A stretch of 64,000 bases of DNA from Paragordius varius (taxonomy: Eukaryota > Nematomorpha): NCBI GenBank assembly GCA_964247055.1, contig OZ176051.1:7068001-7132000 (forward strand), read 5' to 3'. A program made the position numbers and the translations under genes. Positions 1 to 12,605 of this stretch are shown here, piece by piece (position 1 is the stretch's first letter; the number at the start of each line of letters is the position of its first letter). Below the pieces are notes generated by a model. It saw only the letters and a program-made list of their open reading frames with translations. It had not been told where the DNA came from and made no database searches.

Positions 1-311
1 TGTGTTACATTAAACCTTACAACTAACCTATGCAATTAATGATGATATACTTAATCTTTGAATAAATATAAATCTGATGAGACTGTTATAACTAATGCTC
101 ATAAAATCGTTAACTGATTGTTAACAGTAAATAAATTTGAAATCAAGTTTACTAAGGAATTGTCCAATATTTTAAAATATACAATAAAACTTTGCTATGA
201 TTTTACAATTCTATGTCTTAAAAAGCCGTTAAATAAAATTGTACAATAAATTATTATATATGTTTTAAGTTGTAAAGATAGAGCTAAAATTTATCATTTT
301 AACATTTTAAC

Positions 312-3300
312 CTGGCAATCCCGGAGGTCCGGGTAATCCTTCGGGCCCTTGGGGACCCATTGGTCCTTGGACTAATTCCCCTTGGCTTGGAGGACCAGGT
401 GGACCCTTTATTTAAAGAGAGAGATTAAAAATAATTGTTTGCAGAATTTCGCATAAACATAAACGACTGAACTTATGTGCATTTTAATTTTTGAAACAAT
501 ATTTTACCCATTAGTGTGTTGTTTGTTTGTATTATATTGTACATATTATGTATGAATAAACTTACTGGGGCTCCTTGTGGACCAGGTCGACCTTCGAATC
601 CTTGTTCACCTTTAGCTCCCTAAAATTATTTGTAATATAAAAAAATTCTATTAAATTACTAATTTTGTAGCAAAATATACCATTTACAATTCAATTTCAC
701 CCTTAAACAATTCAATTTCACCCTTGAACAATTCAAATTCACCCTTAAACAATTCAAATTCACCCTCGAACAATTCAAATACACCCTCAAATAAAATATA
801 AGTTTTTTAAGATTAAAAAAACATATATTTCGTATTAATAATTAGTTATATGAGTTCGAAAACACGTAATTTATTTTTAGGGTGAATTTGAATCGTTTAA
901 AGGTGAATTTGAATTGTTCAAGGGTAAATTTGAATTGTTCGAGGGTGAATTGTTCGTGAATTTCAAGGGTGAATTTGAACTGTAAATGGTAAATATATTT
1001 AATCTTCCAAAGTTTTAATCTTCTAAACTTTTAAAAAGCAATCAAGAAGTATTTATAAAATGATTACCGGTCTCCCAGGCATACCAGGTGCACCAGGATA
1101 TCCAGATTCTCCTTTGGGACCTTTTTCACCCAATGGCCCGATCGGACCATCTCTTCCTCGTTTACCCTAAATAGGATAAATACTTGCAAACCATACAAAT
1201 ATTAATTACAATAGATTTAAATCGTCTCCGACTTTCGAAAAGTATTACTTTTTTTTCATGCAGAGTTAAAACTAAGAAACGTAAACCTAATAAAGACAAA
1301 TATTAATATTATAGGGATGACAATAACAAATGTAATATAAAGATGATCACATTTTTTTAAACATACTTATAACTTAAATGATAATAATTTAACGTGTAAT
1401 TCAAAGTTCCAAATTTCAATATATCGCAACCCCAAACGATAGGTTACATTAGCAAATAACTAAGTTTTCAAATGTGTGGCTGTCTTTATAAGTTAAAATA
1501 ATATTTGTCTTTATAATTTTAATTTTTACTTTAAAAAAATAGGCTGTAAAAAAACTTACCCGTTTACCAGCTGGTCCAGGTAATCCCTTTTCCCCAGGAA
1601 GACCGGGGAGGCCAGGAATTCCATCTTTTCCTGGTCCGCCGGGGTAACCAGGTGCGCCGGCATCTCCTTTTTCGCCCTAAGTTTAATTATTTTAAAAAAA
1701 ATTTATCATAGATTGTACATATCAATTTACATGTGAAATACATACATGATGTACATTTATACTGGCTTATTCACATTATTGTTAGTCAATTTGTAATGCA
1801 GTAGCGTGTGTTGGAAAAGAAATTGGGTCCATAATTATAAACAAAGTTATGTAAAGAGAGAGAGCGAAAAATTGTTTAATTTCAACATTTAGTTGTTTTT
1901 TTCCATACAATACTGTATGTATGTATTGTCAATCGACTAACTATAATGTGAATAAACCAGAATAAATGTACATACATGCTAAATAATGTAATTCGTCAAA
2001 CCTTTCAGCACGAATTATATATTATTAATAAATTAATTTGTACCCAAAATTATGATACTAATTGTTGCAAAGATTATAGTATATGTATATGATTGTTAAC
2101 AATTATTTGTACTTGATTTATCACATCGATAATAATATATACTTTAAATGTTCTTGACAAATATAATAGTTAATTAATAACTAAGTCATGTTTGTTATTT
2201 TAAAATAGTATAAAAATCAGATTGAGATTATTTTCACGAGGTGATGACTTCTGGAAGTCACATGCCGCAAAATTTTTGTGCTTTTATTGGAATCGAGGAG
2301 GCAAATGGATAATTAATTAAAAATTATTTTTAACATATAATGTATATAAAAACTGGTGGGTAATTTTTATTTTTTTAGGAATCAAAATGGGATTTATACA
2401 ATAATATTTTATTATTTTTAAACTCTCTCTTATCATATTGGGGGAATACTTGTAGGATAATTCTAGTTATAAATTTGGGTTATTTGATAATATTTATTAA
2501 ATATTTTAAGATTGCGTTGTTTTATTTTATTTTCGCAAATTTGGATTTCAAAACGATGGATAACAGTTTAGTTTCAATTAGAAACTAAATATTTCATCAA
2601 ATCAGACAAAAGATTTAATGATATATTTAACTTTTAAGGTAATATGAATCCATTTTAAAAGATATAGATAGCTCCCTTTGTTTGTTTCGACACAAAATTG
2701 TTTGTAAATGATGTGATGGTGTTAGATCGTCGTAAAATAACGCATAGAAAGATAATTATTAACAGAAATTATAAACGATGTGTGAAACCCTTTCGTCAAT
2801 AGTAATTGCAGACTAGTTTCGTGCTTGTCACACTCATTAGTACGACACAACTATTTGACTTAGAGTTTTCACATTCGTATATATATCCAATTTTGCAATT
2901 TTGGTATAAATGCAGTCGGTTATACGAATTTAAATTAAATTTAATTGACATTTGTGAAAATTAAACTGAAAATTTGAACTGAAAGACAGTCAACATATAA
3001 AAATTTTACGGCATATGACATTCATCATCACACCCTGGCCAAATATCCTTTTTTACACTCGGTATAGAATTGTATTATAATTACTAAAAAACTTTATTTT
3101 AGCACGCCTTGATAGTATATTAGCAGTAGAAAATTGCTTTTTTATCTCATTTCACTTACTTTCATTCCCAAATCTCCCTTGTCACCACGCACAATTTGTC
3201 CCAAGGAAGGTTTATCAATACTGAGCGTTCCGGGGCGACCAGGTAAGCCGGCTGGGCCTGGCTCTCCTTTTTGACCTTTGGGTCCTTGAAAACCGGGTCC

Positions 3301-6300
3301 TAAGTTTCCCTTGTCACCTTTTTCACCCGGGGGTCCGGGGTAACCGTAAGGACCAGGATCGCCTCTATCTCCCTTTTCGCCTGGGAACCCAGGGTTTCCT
3401 GGTTGTCCCTAATATGTGTGTATGACAGAAACAGATTATCAAAAATTTTGTAAATTATCGAAAAAAAAATTTTTTTTTGTCAATAAGTTATCAGATAGTA
3501 TGCCAATAAATTGAGGACAAACGCTAAATGATCATTAAATTTGAGTATGAGAAGAAACTTATCAAAAAATTTTTCGAAGAGCTATTAGTTAATACTAGAA
3601 ATAATCTACCAAATGGTCATTTAATTTGACTATGCGAGAAAATTTTAATCCAAAAGATTGGTGCCTTAATGATGACTTTTAAATTAAAAAAAAATTAAAA
3701 AATATTTGGTCAACGCTAATGTGTAATGTTTAATTTTTTTAATTTTTATATAAACTTTCTTTTGTGTTGTATATCGAAATTCATAATAATATATTACAGG
3801 CATAGATATAAAAAGTCTTCTTTACGTATGTTGAGAGATAGGTCACATCTGTTTCCTTTATCCGTGTTTTATAATATGTAAAATAATGTTCCTATTTGAT
3901 TTAGAAAGTTATATAACTTTTTATACCACAATATTAAGCGAGCGAATGTAGGTTTTAATGATATTTTATAAATCACATAAAAACTGTTAAAAGATTAACT
4001 TATGTAGTAAGTGTATATATAGGATAAAATTTACCTATCAATATTTGCGCATAATCTTAAGCCTATTTTCAACTAACTTTTAAGTAAAAATAATTTATAT
4101 TCGAAAATTAGAAAGATTTTAGTGAAAAGAAAAAAATCAATTTTTAGAAGATTTATTTTTTATTTTTTTCTGTTTTAACTTCCTGTATTTGATGTGAGGC
4201 GGTTAAGTAACATATATATTATATTATTAGTAATCGATTCAAATATTTTTTTTCATAAATTATTTTTTGGAAAAAAGATTCTAAAATAATACACATGTTA
4301 TTACCATTATTTTGTTTATATTAATATTATTATAATAAAATTTGTTCGAAATTTTTCGAAAAAAAAATCATTAAGTTATTTTTATACTTTTATTATGCAC
4401 ACTCTAACTATACAAATCCTAAGTAAGCCTGCACAATAAGTTAAAACCACACACATACATATATTATTTTGTAGAGCCATATGAGCAATGTTCACAAAAT
4501 TTAGATAAGATTTTTGGTAAAAAAATTTCAATATTATATATCGTTTTTTTTCGATTATTTTTTTCATTGTTTCGTAATGCAAAAAAGCGAAGATGAACAT
4601 ATTCGGGCCTTGAAGAATTTACTGCTGCACACATACATAAAATTATCATCATACTTACTTTCGTTTATCCTCAAATATTTTTTACAAAAGTATAAATAAC
4701 ATATAATAACATTTTTCCTGCAAAATATATAATATATAAAAAAAACTTCAATAAATAATTATAAAAAATCTGTGTTGAAGGTTATTTTTGATACGATAAA
4801 TTGTTATTTAATTTTTTTATTATTATTTAAAAAGATAAAATAATAATTTAATAAATTATTAAAATGTAAAAAATAGTATTTATATGAAAAACTTACGGGC
4901 AAACCATCTCTACCAGGGATTCCGCTTTCGCCTTTAATTCCAACTGAATTTATGCCTCCTTCACCGGGGTCTCCCTAAAATATTTATTTATTTATTATAA
5001 AAAAAATAGATATATATATTAATATAAAATGTTAATAAAATAAAAAAATTGAAGTAATAAAATTATTTCGATTTTTTTCAAATTTAAGAAAATGATTTTA
5101 CCGGCAATCCGGGGGCTCCATCTCTCCCAGGTAAACCATTAGCCCCTGGGGGCCCAGGTGCGCCAGGTAAACCAGGATGACCCTATCAACAAAATAAAAT
5201 TTTTATTTTATAAATTAAGAAAAAATAAATCTTTAAAAATTATTATTGATAAAAAATTTTTGTATTAAAATGAACAAAAAAATATGATTGATTATAATAT
5301 ACGTACATCTGTTCCATTGCATCCATCCATGCCTGGGGGTCCACGGGGTCCTTCTAACCCAGGCAATCCCTAAATACATATCATCATCATAAAATTTCAT
5401 CAATCAAAAACACATTTTATAAAAAATATTTTATTAAAATAGAAGAATTTTTTACTGGAATTCCGGGGACTCCTGTAAATCCAGGCATGCCTGTTATACC
5501 CTAAACGATATAAATAGCGTGGAGTTGTAAGTTTGAGCAAAAAATATAAAAATAAATGTGCATATAAATTTTAAAACCTTTTTTTTCTGAAAATATGATT
5601 CGAAAAATTTATTATACCCGTAATCCCTTTGGGCCCAGGGCTCCATGTTCACCAGTTTCACCCTTTAATCCATCTGGCCCGGGAGGGCCTTCAGGACCCG
5701 GGAAGCCAGGTAGGCCTGAAACGCCTTGTAGCCCAGGCAAACCTATTTCTCCCTTGACACAAAAAATATATAATTTTCAATCTTTCTCAAAGATAAGGAA
5801 TAAAAAATATTTATTGTTTTGAAATAATTCAAATTCAATCAAAACCATGTATTTCGTAATTTTTATCGAAGAAAACTGATACTCCCAAATTATAAGTAAA
5901 AAGTATGGTGTTATGTTTTTCAATTCTATAATTTTCTATATATCACTTGTTATCATAAATGATACTATCATACATTATTAGGAGATAATATAAATTTTTA
6001 ATTGTTCAAATTATTGCCATCAAAGTTACTTAAAAATAAATTTTAATTTTCAAATTATGAATTTGGATAAATATAAAACTTTTCAAAATTTTTAAAAAAA
6101 ATACAATTTTCACAAAAAATATTTGATAAAAACGTAATTACATTCCTTATATTTAAACAAATTTTATAAAAAATTACCCTTTCACCCTTTTGGCCTTCGC
6201 ACCTACACCATTCGGATCCGGTGCAACCTTCGCATGCCTGTAAATATTAAAAAAATAAGATAATAATTATTCGTAAGTTCTTAATTTTTCAATCGCTCTT

Positions 6301-7824
6301 AATGACAAAAATCAAATTTATCTTTAAACAAATCAATTAATTACTCTGCTAAAGTTAACCTGCGTTTAATAGGAATTTATGTTTTTTTTGTAAAAACCAA
6401 ACACAAAATACAACTATGAAACTTCGAAAAACCCAAATCTTTCAAAGCCGCTCTTCACGACGTATAAGGTTATGAAAAACTCAATTTTAAAAACACTTTT
6501 AACAGAAAGAAATATTTGTGAAACCTAATTTAAAAAATTTGAAAATAGCCGAACCAATCAAAGAAAATCGAAATGGTAATTGGAAAAAATAGGGCTCATT
6601 TTTGGCATGAAAAGTTGTTTATCATAATTAGTAATTAATGATATGAAAAAGCTATTTGTTACTTATGTTACATAATAATTTGGTTTTAAAATATTGTTTT
6701 AAACTAAAATATCCAACCATATGGAGGATGTGTAACTTATTAAATCTAATTCTAGAAACTGATTTTGATCTCCATGTTTTTGTTTGATGAGGAAACGTTA
6801 CTTTTCAAAAATATTTTATAGAATCGTTTTCAAATGTGGTGTGGTTTTTTAAAGTTTTATAATAAGTAAGGATGTATTCTCTCGTGTAAAAGTTTAATAA
6901 AGTGCAAAAACCATTTATTTCATTTAAATGATTTTCAGAAAGTTTATAACAATTAAAATATAACCAACCAACTCCATAGAATAAAAATATCAGTGCAAAC
7001 TGAATATTTATAGAACTTTAAAAAATAATTATAAAAGGCTCCCTCCCAGCCAGTCATGTGTTTTTCTTATTACAGCGAGATAATTGGTATTATTGGTTTT
7101 GTTTTAAATGTAAATAATATCAGTCAAGTATATCCGAATCAAAATTTTGTTTTTTTAAAATAACTGTGTCAGGCAAATCTTTAAAACCAGAAATTTAAAT
7201 TTCTTTTTTAAGATTAAAATAATGAAATCGCTGATTGCAAAAATACATTTATATTTACATAACTTCTAGGGCAAACTTAAGGTTTTTGTCCTCCCCCCCC
7301 CTTCAAAAAAAAAACCAAAAAACCAAATGAAAAACAATAGAAAAAAACTATAAACGGTCTCTATTATGCCGGGAACTCATATAGTTCCGTATACAAAAAA
7401 ACAAGTTTACCTTTGCATCCACATGTGTTGTGTTGATTAAGACTAGTAAGAGAAGGGCAATGATTGAGATAATGTATAAAGGCGATTTGCGTACATTGCT
7501 AAAATTAAGGCTGGAAAATGCTGTGAATGGGGACAGGCCCAACCAATTTCTGTCTAATACCACCATATTTCGTTGCTTTTTTCCGTCGCGATTGTGTCGT
7601 CGACTGATATTTTTATCAATTAAATTTTTGATAGGAATGGAATTTTTCGTAACAAATGCGTTTTGATGTTGTTCAATAATACTAATACTTGATTTTTTGC
7701 TGGGTGTTAAAGTAGGTGCATTGTCTATTCTTGTATTATTATAATAAGTACTGTCAAATTTATTTGTAGTCAAGTAGTTATGTTTAATACGAGTCCGATT
7801 ATTTCCAATAGAACGTATACCCAT
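312..7824 (-). CDS. col4a1: type IV collagen alpha chain, alpha1-like, 5' part (12 exons, runs off left edge)
   Basis: Network-forming basement-membrane collagen, secreted as a trimer. Exons on the minus strand are 7824-7411, 6237-6178, 5752-5618, 5500-5456, 5369-5307, 5182-5102, 4974-4897, 3408-3160, 1676-1560, 1166-1068, 619-566 and 405-312. All start on a Gly codon and end in phase 0 except the second (starts ACEGC) and the last (ends in phase 1). Exon 1 ends in a hydrophobic stretch followed by VDAK. Exon 2 reads [20 protein letters not shown], the four-cysteine 7S head. Exon 3 continues [10 protein letters not shown], close to human COL4A1 GQKGERGLPGLQG, and exon 5 keeps the further 7S cysteine in GCNGT. 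Exons 3-12 are Gly-X-Y repeats with interruptions such as [14 protein letters not shown] in exon 8. The NC1 end lies outside the window. Odd: 113 residues precede the signal-like helix if the first ATG is used; Met87 (codon at 7566) would shorten this to about 28. Confidence 0.93.
678..991. repeat. palindromic foldback element with tandem-repeat arms, copy 1 (collagen intron)
   Basis: The left arm is a run of variants of CAATTCAAATTCACCCTT (about 18-19 bp each). A spacer of about 90 bp follows, then the right arm carries the same unit inverted (AAGGGTGAATTTGAATTG). The tips are TACCATTTACA on the left and TGTAAATGGTA on the right. The element fills most of the intron between collagen exons 619-566 and 1166-1068. 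Related elements lie near 17.74 and 22.37 kb. No coding capacity is seen. Confidence 0.8.
1677..3159. other. collagen IV intron, no feature recognised
   Basis: AT-rich 1.48-kb intron between two collagen exons. I saw no Gly-X-Y exon, transposase fragment or RNA gene on either strand. A hidden regulatory element cannot be excluded. Confidence 0.6.
3409..4896. other. collagen IV intron, no feature recognised
   Basis: AT-rich 1.49-kb intron. The short open frames at 4382-4699 lie on both strands in low-complexity sequence. They lack splice logic or family similarity, so they are not called as genes. Confidence 0.6.
6238..7410. other. first intron of the collagen IV gene
   Basis: 1.17-kb intron separating the signal-peptide exon from the 7S cysteine exon. 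It is AT-rich, with a short C-run and A-run near 7290-7320. No repeat family or exon was recognised. First introns of collagen genes often carry enhancers, but nothing in the sequence shows one here. Confidence 0.6.
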
Positions 7825-8675
7825 TCCCAGAAAACTTTATCATTAATTGTGTAAAAAGGATATCGAAAAAATATATCCGCTAAGTTACGATATGTGATAA
7901 ATTGTGATCGGGATCGAAAAGGCGTATTATTGACTCTGTCAAATAATGGAATATTTATGAGCGGTGCCGGATCTTTATATCTTTATTTTTTTAGGAGGTG
8001 ATTGAGTCTAAAAAAGAATAAGTATAAATTAAGTAGACTTATTCGTCTTTTATATGCATAAAGTAATGGAAAGTTAAGGAAAAATATAGATATATTTACC
8101 TTGAATAACTAATTAAATTAAATATTATGAGATTATCCAAAAATGAAAATGAAATCTTCAACTATATTACAACTAAGGATGCTATGATAGAGCAAGATGA
8201 TAGATAATAAAAAAAATTAAATTTTTTACAAGAGCAAACAACTAAATTCCTCTTTCTGACTATATACAATGAAGCTGGCTGGTTTGGTTAATTTACGTAA
8301 TGTGAAGGGAAAATGTTGCAATGGAATAAACAACAGAACATATATTGTATATTAAAGATTAATACTGTAAAATTATTTTCTATTATTTTTTTCCGATTTT
8401 ATTTTTTTAAAAATTATTTTTATTTATCATTGTTATTCTTATAACTATAGTTAGTTTCTTAGAATAAGTAAAATAAATACATCAATAAAGAATTGATCGG
8501 TTGAAAGAAAAATATTGTAAAAAATAATTATAAGCGTAGTTTAGAAAACTTAATGTATTTTTTCATAAAAACGTGAAATTCAGTCATAACTTATCTAAAA
8601 TAGTTGGGCTTGACCGGTAAGGCAAAAATGTAACAAAATAACTGTGATCGTTTTATAAGTTACAAGTCAATTTTA
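7825..8675. other. upstream flank of the collagen IV gene, nothing recognised
   Basis: This stretch should contain the collagen promoter and 5' UTR, since it lies directly upstream of exon 1 on the minus strand. I saw no clear TATA or initiator arrangement that stands out from the AT-rich background, and no coding similarity. Confidence 0.5.
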
Positions 8676-8679
8676 CCAA

Positions 8680-9889
8680 ATGCATTCGCAAATCATTACC
8701 GGTTTAACTTAGAGAAGACGTGAGCGAAAACGCAGCCGATTAATTTGATACGACGCCATTTTCATTTGACATAAACAGATAATCACTCACAAATTAATGA
8801 ATCGTTAATAACTCCTGTAAAATAAATGAATTAAAATAAAATATTTCGGATCTTACTGATCTTTTGTATATAAAAAAATGAATTATTTATAAATAAAGGG
8901 TCAGTACGATTCGTATTTTATTTTGATAAATTTTTAATTCTACACGAGCTATTAGCAATTTATCTATAATTTAAAACTCGTTCTCAAAATCTTAAACTGA
9001 CAAATTGAGTCGGTCAATAACTACCTTATTATTTTTTTCATTTGTTATGTTAAATTTTTCTAAAAAAGAATTTTCGGTACCAATTCCTTTCCTTATTCGT
9101 TCATAAGAAAAAGTGTGTTAAAAGTAAACGTTGGCTGTATGATGAATAGGTTTATCGATTAAAATTGTAAAATCTGGTTTCAAAAATTTAAAAGTTATGA
9201 TATCAATGTGAAATTAGTGTGCTGGTAACGACATAGAGCAGACGTTAAACTGTAAGAGTTGAATGATGACCCAAAATATCTCAACAGTTGGCAGAAGTAT
9301 TACATATACGGGCATTAAGAGCCAACATTTTGCATCGAATTGTGACGTATTAAGAGTGGCTTTGTGTGAAAATACAAAACATCGTGGCTTTATCTTGCCC
9401 CAAGCCATCATCAAGGCCATATAGCTTAGGCAAGAAAACCATGGTTTGCGTTTGGTGGAAGCAGGTATGATATGAAATTCTGAAACCCGGATTGATTTAA
9501 ACGAGCGTTTATCGAAAAATCATCGGAATGAAGAAGAATGAGTACTCTGGCTACATGACAACTTCAGCAAAACCAGAAACGCACCTTAAGATCACTTCAA
9601 TGAGTAATTTTTCCGCATCTGACAAACTCTCCTGACCTAGCGCTAGAATTTAACGTCTTCGCATCAATGGGGTACAATTCTGCCGAGCAGAATTTTAATA
9701 ATTTCGAAGGCGTTAAAAAATGGCTTGACAAACGGTTTCCCGCAAAAGAATCAATTTTTCTGGCATGACAACCATTTATTACATGGATGGGCCAGATGTG
9801 TGGAAGCCGACACAATATTTTGAATAATATCAATAATTCATTTACCTTCAAAACATATATATCGGTAAAGACCTATGACTAAACCTATT
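8680..9889 (+). mobile_element. mariner-family DNA transposon, decayed copy 1
   Basis: Transposase remnants read on the plus strand. The catalytic-core signature WLHDNF lies near 9550, and further on come pieces matching the mariner C-terminal half, such as SPDLA and VKKWLD near 9630-9730. The 3' end carries CGGTAAAGACCTATGACTAA (9863-9882), close to the terminal repeat of the second copy at 34.1 kb. The 5' end (TTACCGG near 8700, then TTTGATACGACGCCATTTT) aligns loosely with the 5' end of that copy. Many stops and indels interrupt the frame, so it is a dead element. Antisense open frames at 9214-9851 are shadows of it. Confidence 0.8.
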
Positions 9890-11090
9890 ATATCAGATGA
9901 CTATTTATAATACATTTTTTATAGCAGATAAATTTTTAATTTTGCTATAAATAATATAAATTAATTCTTTTATTGTCATTTTTAAATAACAAGTTTCACA
10001 ACGGTCATAGTTTATAGGTGTTCAACACGCGTCCTGCATTGCAAAAAAAAATAAAAGATAATCTTAGCGTAGTTGATGCTCTTTAAGCAAATTTTGTGAA
10101 AAAGTCTATTCGATTGCCAACCAACTTGAAACATTATAATGTGTTTGCATTTACCAGTTTCGTTAGAAACTTTTAGATTTAATGACTGCTCATATATATT
10201 TCAAAAGCAGACAGCCAGTTGTTTTAAGTCAAAAATACGGCCCACGAAGACAATTGAATGCTCCTATTTTAAAGCGTCAAAATCCTAACTCTATATATAT
10301 TTTCGAAATAATTATTATTGATCATAAAACCCTTAATATATACTAGATAAGGGTTTGTAAATATATTATTTTGAATTAATGAACAAAATTTTTTAAAAAA
10401 TCTATCACTATATTAACATTAATGTACCTTTTATATATGTCCGCTTTTACATAAAATAAAAATGTTTTTAACATTCACCTGTTTTGCTGTTAAAACTTAA
10501 AAAATGATACAAATCCCGCATTTAACCGTACATAAAAGGATTGTATTAAGTGAAACTGTATTATATACATATTCTTGTTTATATACCGAATCCAGTGTCG
10601 TAAATTTAATTATAAATGTCATACTTTGAATAAATAAATATAACTACAAAAAAATTGACCTGGTTTTATGGATAATTTTGAAGAGTTATTTTAATTTATG
10701 ATGATATAAATATCTTAGCATAAACTAAACTATACATGCATTTGATGAATCAATATTGGTACGAAATAAATTATTTTTACACAAGGGCAAATAAACTACT
10801 TAGTGTTGTTTTTCCGGAATGAAACAAAAATTTGTGTTTTTTTCTAAAATATATTGTTTTTGTGCGATTAGGAGATTAAAAACCAGAAACTTCTGTTGAA
10901 GATTATATAATTTTAAAGCTAAATTGCACAATGTAAAGAACTTAAAATAATTCTAGACTATACTAATTATAAAATTGGATCAATATATAATATTACGCGC
11001 ATTTTAATCAAATGTTAAACTTTTTAGGGCTATTTTTATCTAAAATATGTGAATGTTTTCAATGTACTCAAAGACTTGTGCACAGGAGTA
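9890..11090. other. intergenic, nothing recognised
   Basis: AT-rich sequence between the mariner relic and the small Tc1-like inverted-repeat element. No open frame with family similarity, RNA gene or clear repeat was recognised. Confidence 0.5.
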
Positions 11091-11092
11091 TT

Positions 11093-11264
11093 AAACTGTG
11101 TGCAAAAAAATTTAAATTAAGTATTTTTTAATGAGATAGCTTATAACCAGCGAAAGTTCGTCAACAAATAAAATTTTTTTTGGCAATGAGTTCGCTGGTC
11201 AAAGGCTACCTCATAAAACAACATTTTTGTTAAAAAAATCAACCCTCTTTTTTTCACACAGTGG
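11093..11264. mobile_element. short inverted-repeat element (MITE) with ACTGTGTGCAAAAAA ends
   Basis: About 170 bp. The left end reads ACTGTGTGCAAAAAAA and the right end TTTTTTTCACACAGT, an inverted pair. The interior also folds: GATAGCTTATAACCAGCGAA pairs imperfectly with TTCGCTGGTCAAAGGCTACC. The ends and interior (GTCAACAAATAAAATTTTTT) match the longer element at 35414-36519, so both belong to one family. No coding capacity. The terminal sequence resembles Tc1/mariner-type ends, but the family assignment is an inference. Confidence 0.7.
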
Positions 11265-11699
11265 TATATTTAAAAAATGCATGATTTACCTGAAAAAAAT
11301 ATTGACAAAAATATATTTTTAATGAATCATTATATTGTTTATGAAACAAAACTTCACAGTAATAAACATTGTGATTATTAGTTAGGTATTATAAAACATG
11401 GGTGTCCAACACAAATATATTCGCGGCTGATCTGATAATTTTTGGGTTTTTTATATTTATTTTGAGCCCAATTTTGGATGATATATCTTCTAAATAATCG
11501 TAAATTTTTGATTAAAATCCAATTTTTTATTTTTTTAACTTTTTTAGAACACTTTTGCGTACCAAAAAAGCATCTTGGACATCTCTGTTTTAAAACGATC
11601 GAAAAGGATTTGTTTTGCTACATACATTGCGCACGAAATCGGGACTATTAAAAATTTAGATGATATATAAATATATATATTTGTATAGTATCAGGCTCA

Positions 11700-12605
11700 T
11701 GGTTCTTTTGGTTTTCTTCGGCTTAACGAATGGCATAAGAAAATTTACTCTTTTGTGGTAATTGCTCCATATCAATCGGAAAAAATGCAGACATTTTACT
11801 AAATTAATTTTTTTGGTGAAACCTAATACATTACAAAAAATATCCTTAATATGATATACAATAAAAAGTAAAACAATATTCATATAAAATTTTATTTTTA
11901 GATGTGTAATAAAGTCTCAAATTTATATCCTCTTAAAAATGGAGTTTTTTATGATAAACGTAAAAAACCATGTTTTTAAAAGAAAATTTGTTCAAAAATT
12001 TAATTTTGTTGGTTTACTTTATACTATTTTGAGGCATGGCGGAAACGGTACAAATATAATTTTATGATGCTGAACATTTGTATTACCTCAGAATTTTGAT
12101 TCAAATATTCATTCGTCTTCAAAGTCATGCTATAAATTGTCTATTTTAAAAAATTCACCTCAATTTGAAAGCATATGAACCTTTAATTCTTAAATTATAT
12201 AGAATAAGCGTTTATATAATATACTAATGTGATTATACCGTTTCCACCATCAAAATAATATTAAACTCGCTTTATAAAAATTTACCTATCCATTTTTTTT
12301 GGTAATAAGCAACCTTTTTCGATATAAAAACTTAGCAAATATTTATAATTTTATACCACAATCTCGGTCCGCCCTCATTTTAAAGTACTTGTTTTGGACG
12401 GATACAAAAATTAAACTTTCAAAGCCCACATCTAAAATTTAATCATATGCTTGGCTTTTTTATGTAGTTTATGATTTTTTATTTTTGAAATGCATTTAGA
12501 TTGGGTCAAAAAATTTTGTTTAACTAAATCGGATATTTTTGCTTACTAATATGGAGCAGTTACCACAAAAATCTACTTTATTAAATCATTGACAGGGGCC
12601 AAAAC
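11700..12605. repeat. long imperfect palindrome, possible degraded foldback element
   Basis: Several segments recur in inverted order about a centre near 12150. TTTTGTGGTAATTGCTCCATAT (near 11752) pairs with ATATGGAGCAGTTACCACAAAA (near 12550). ATTTTTAGATGTG (near 11895) pairs with the complement near 12430. GGCGGAAACGGTA (near 12038) pairs with TACCGTTTCCACC (near 12237). Arms are about 360 bp and diverged. No transposase is seen inside. Confidence 0.6.

Noticed and set aside
4382-4699. Overlapping short frames on both strands in a collagen intron
   Set aside because: Low-complexity AT-rich sequence with no splice support or family similarity.
5595-5822. Plus-strand open frame rich in Pro, Ser and Gly
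   Set aside because: It is the complement of collagen exon 5752-5618; the minus-strand frame has true Gly-X-Y periodicity and splice borders.
7430-7666. Plus-strand open frame of 78 codons
   Set aside because: Antisense shadow of collagen exon 1.
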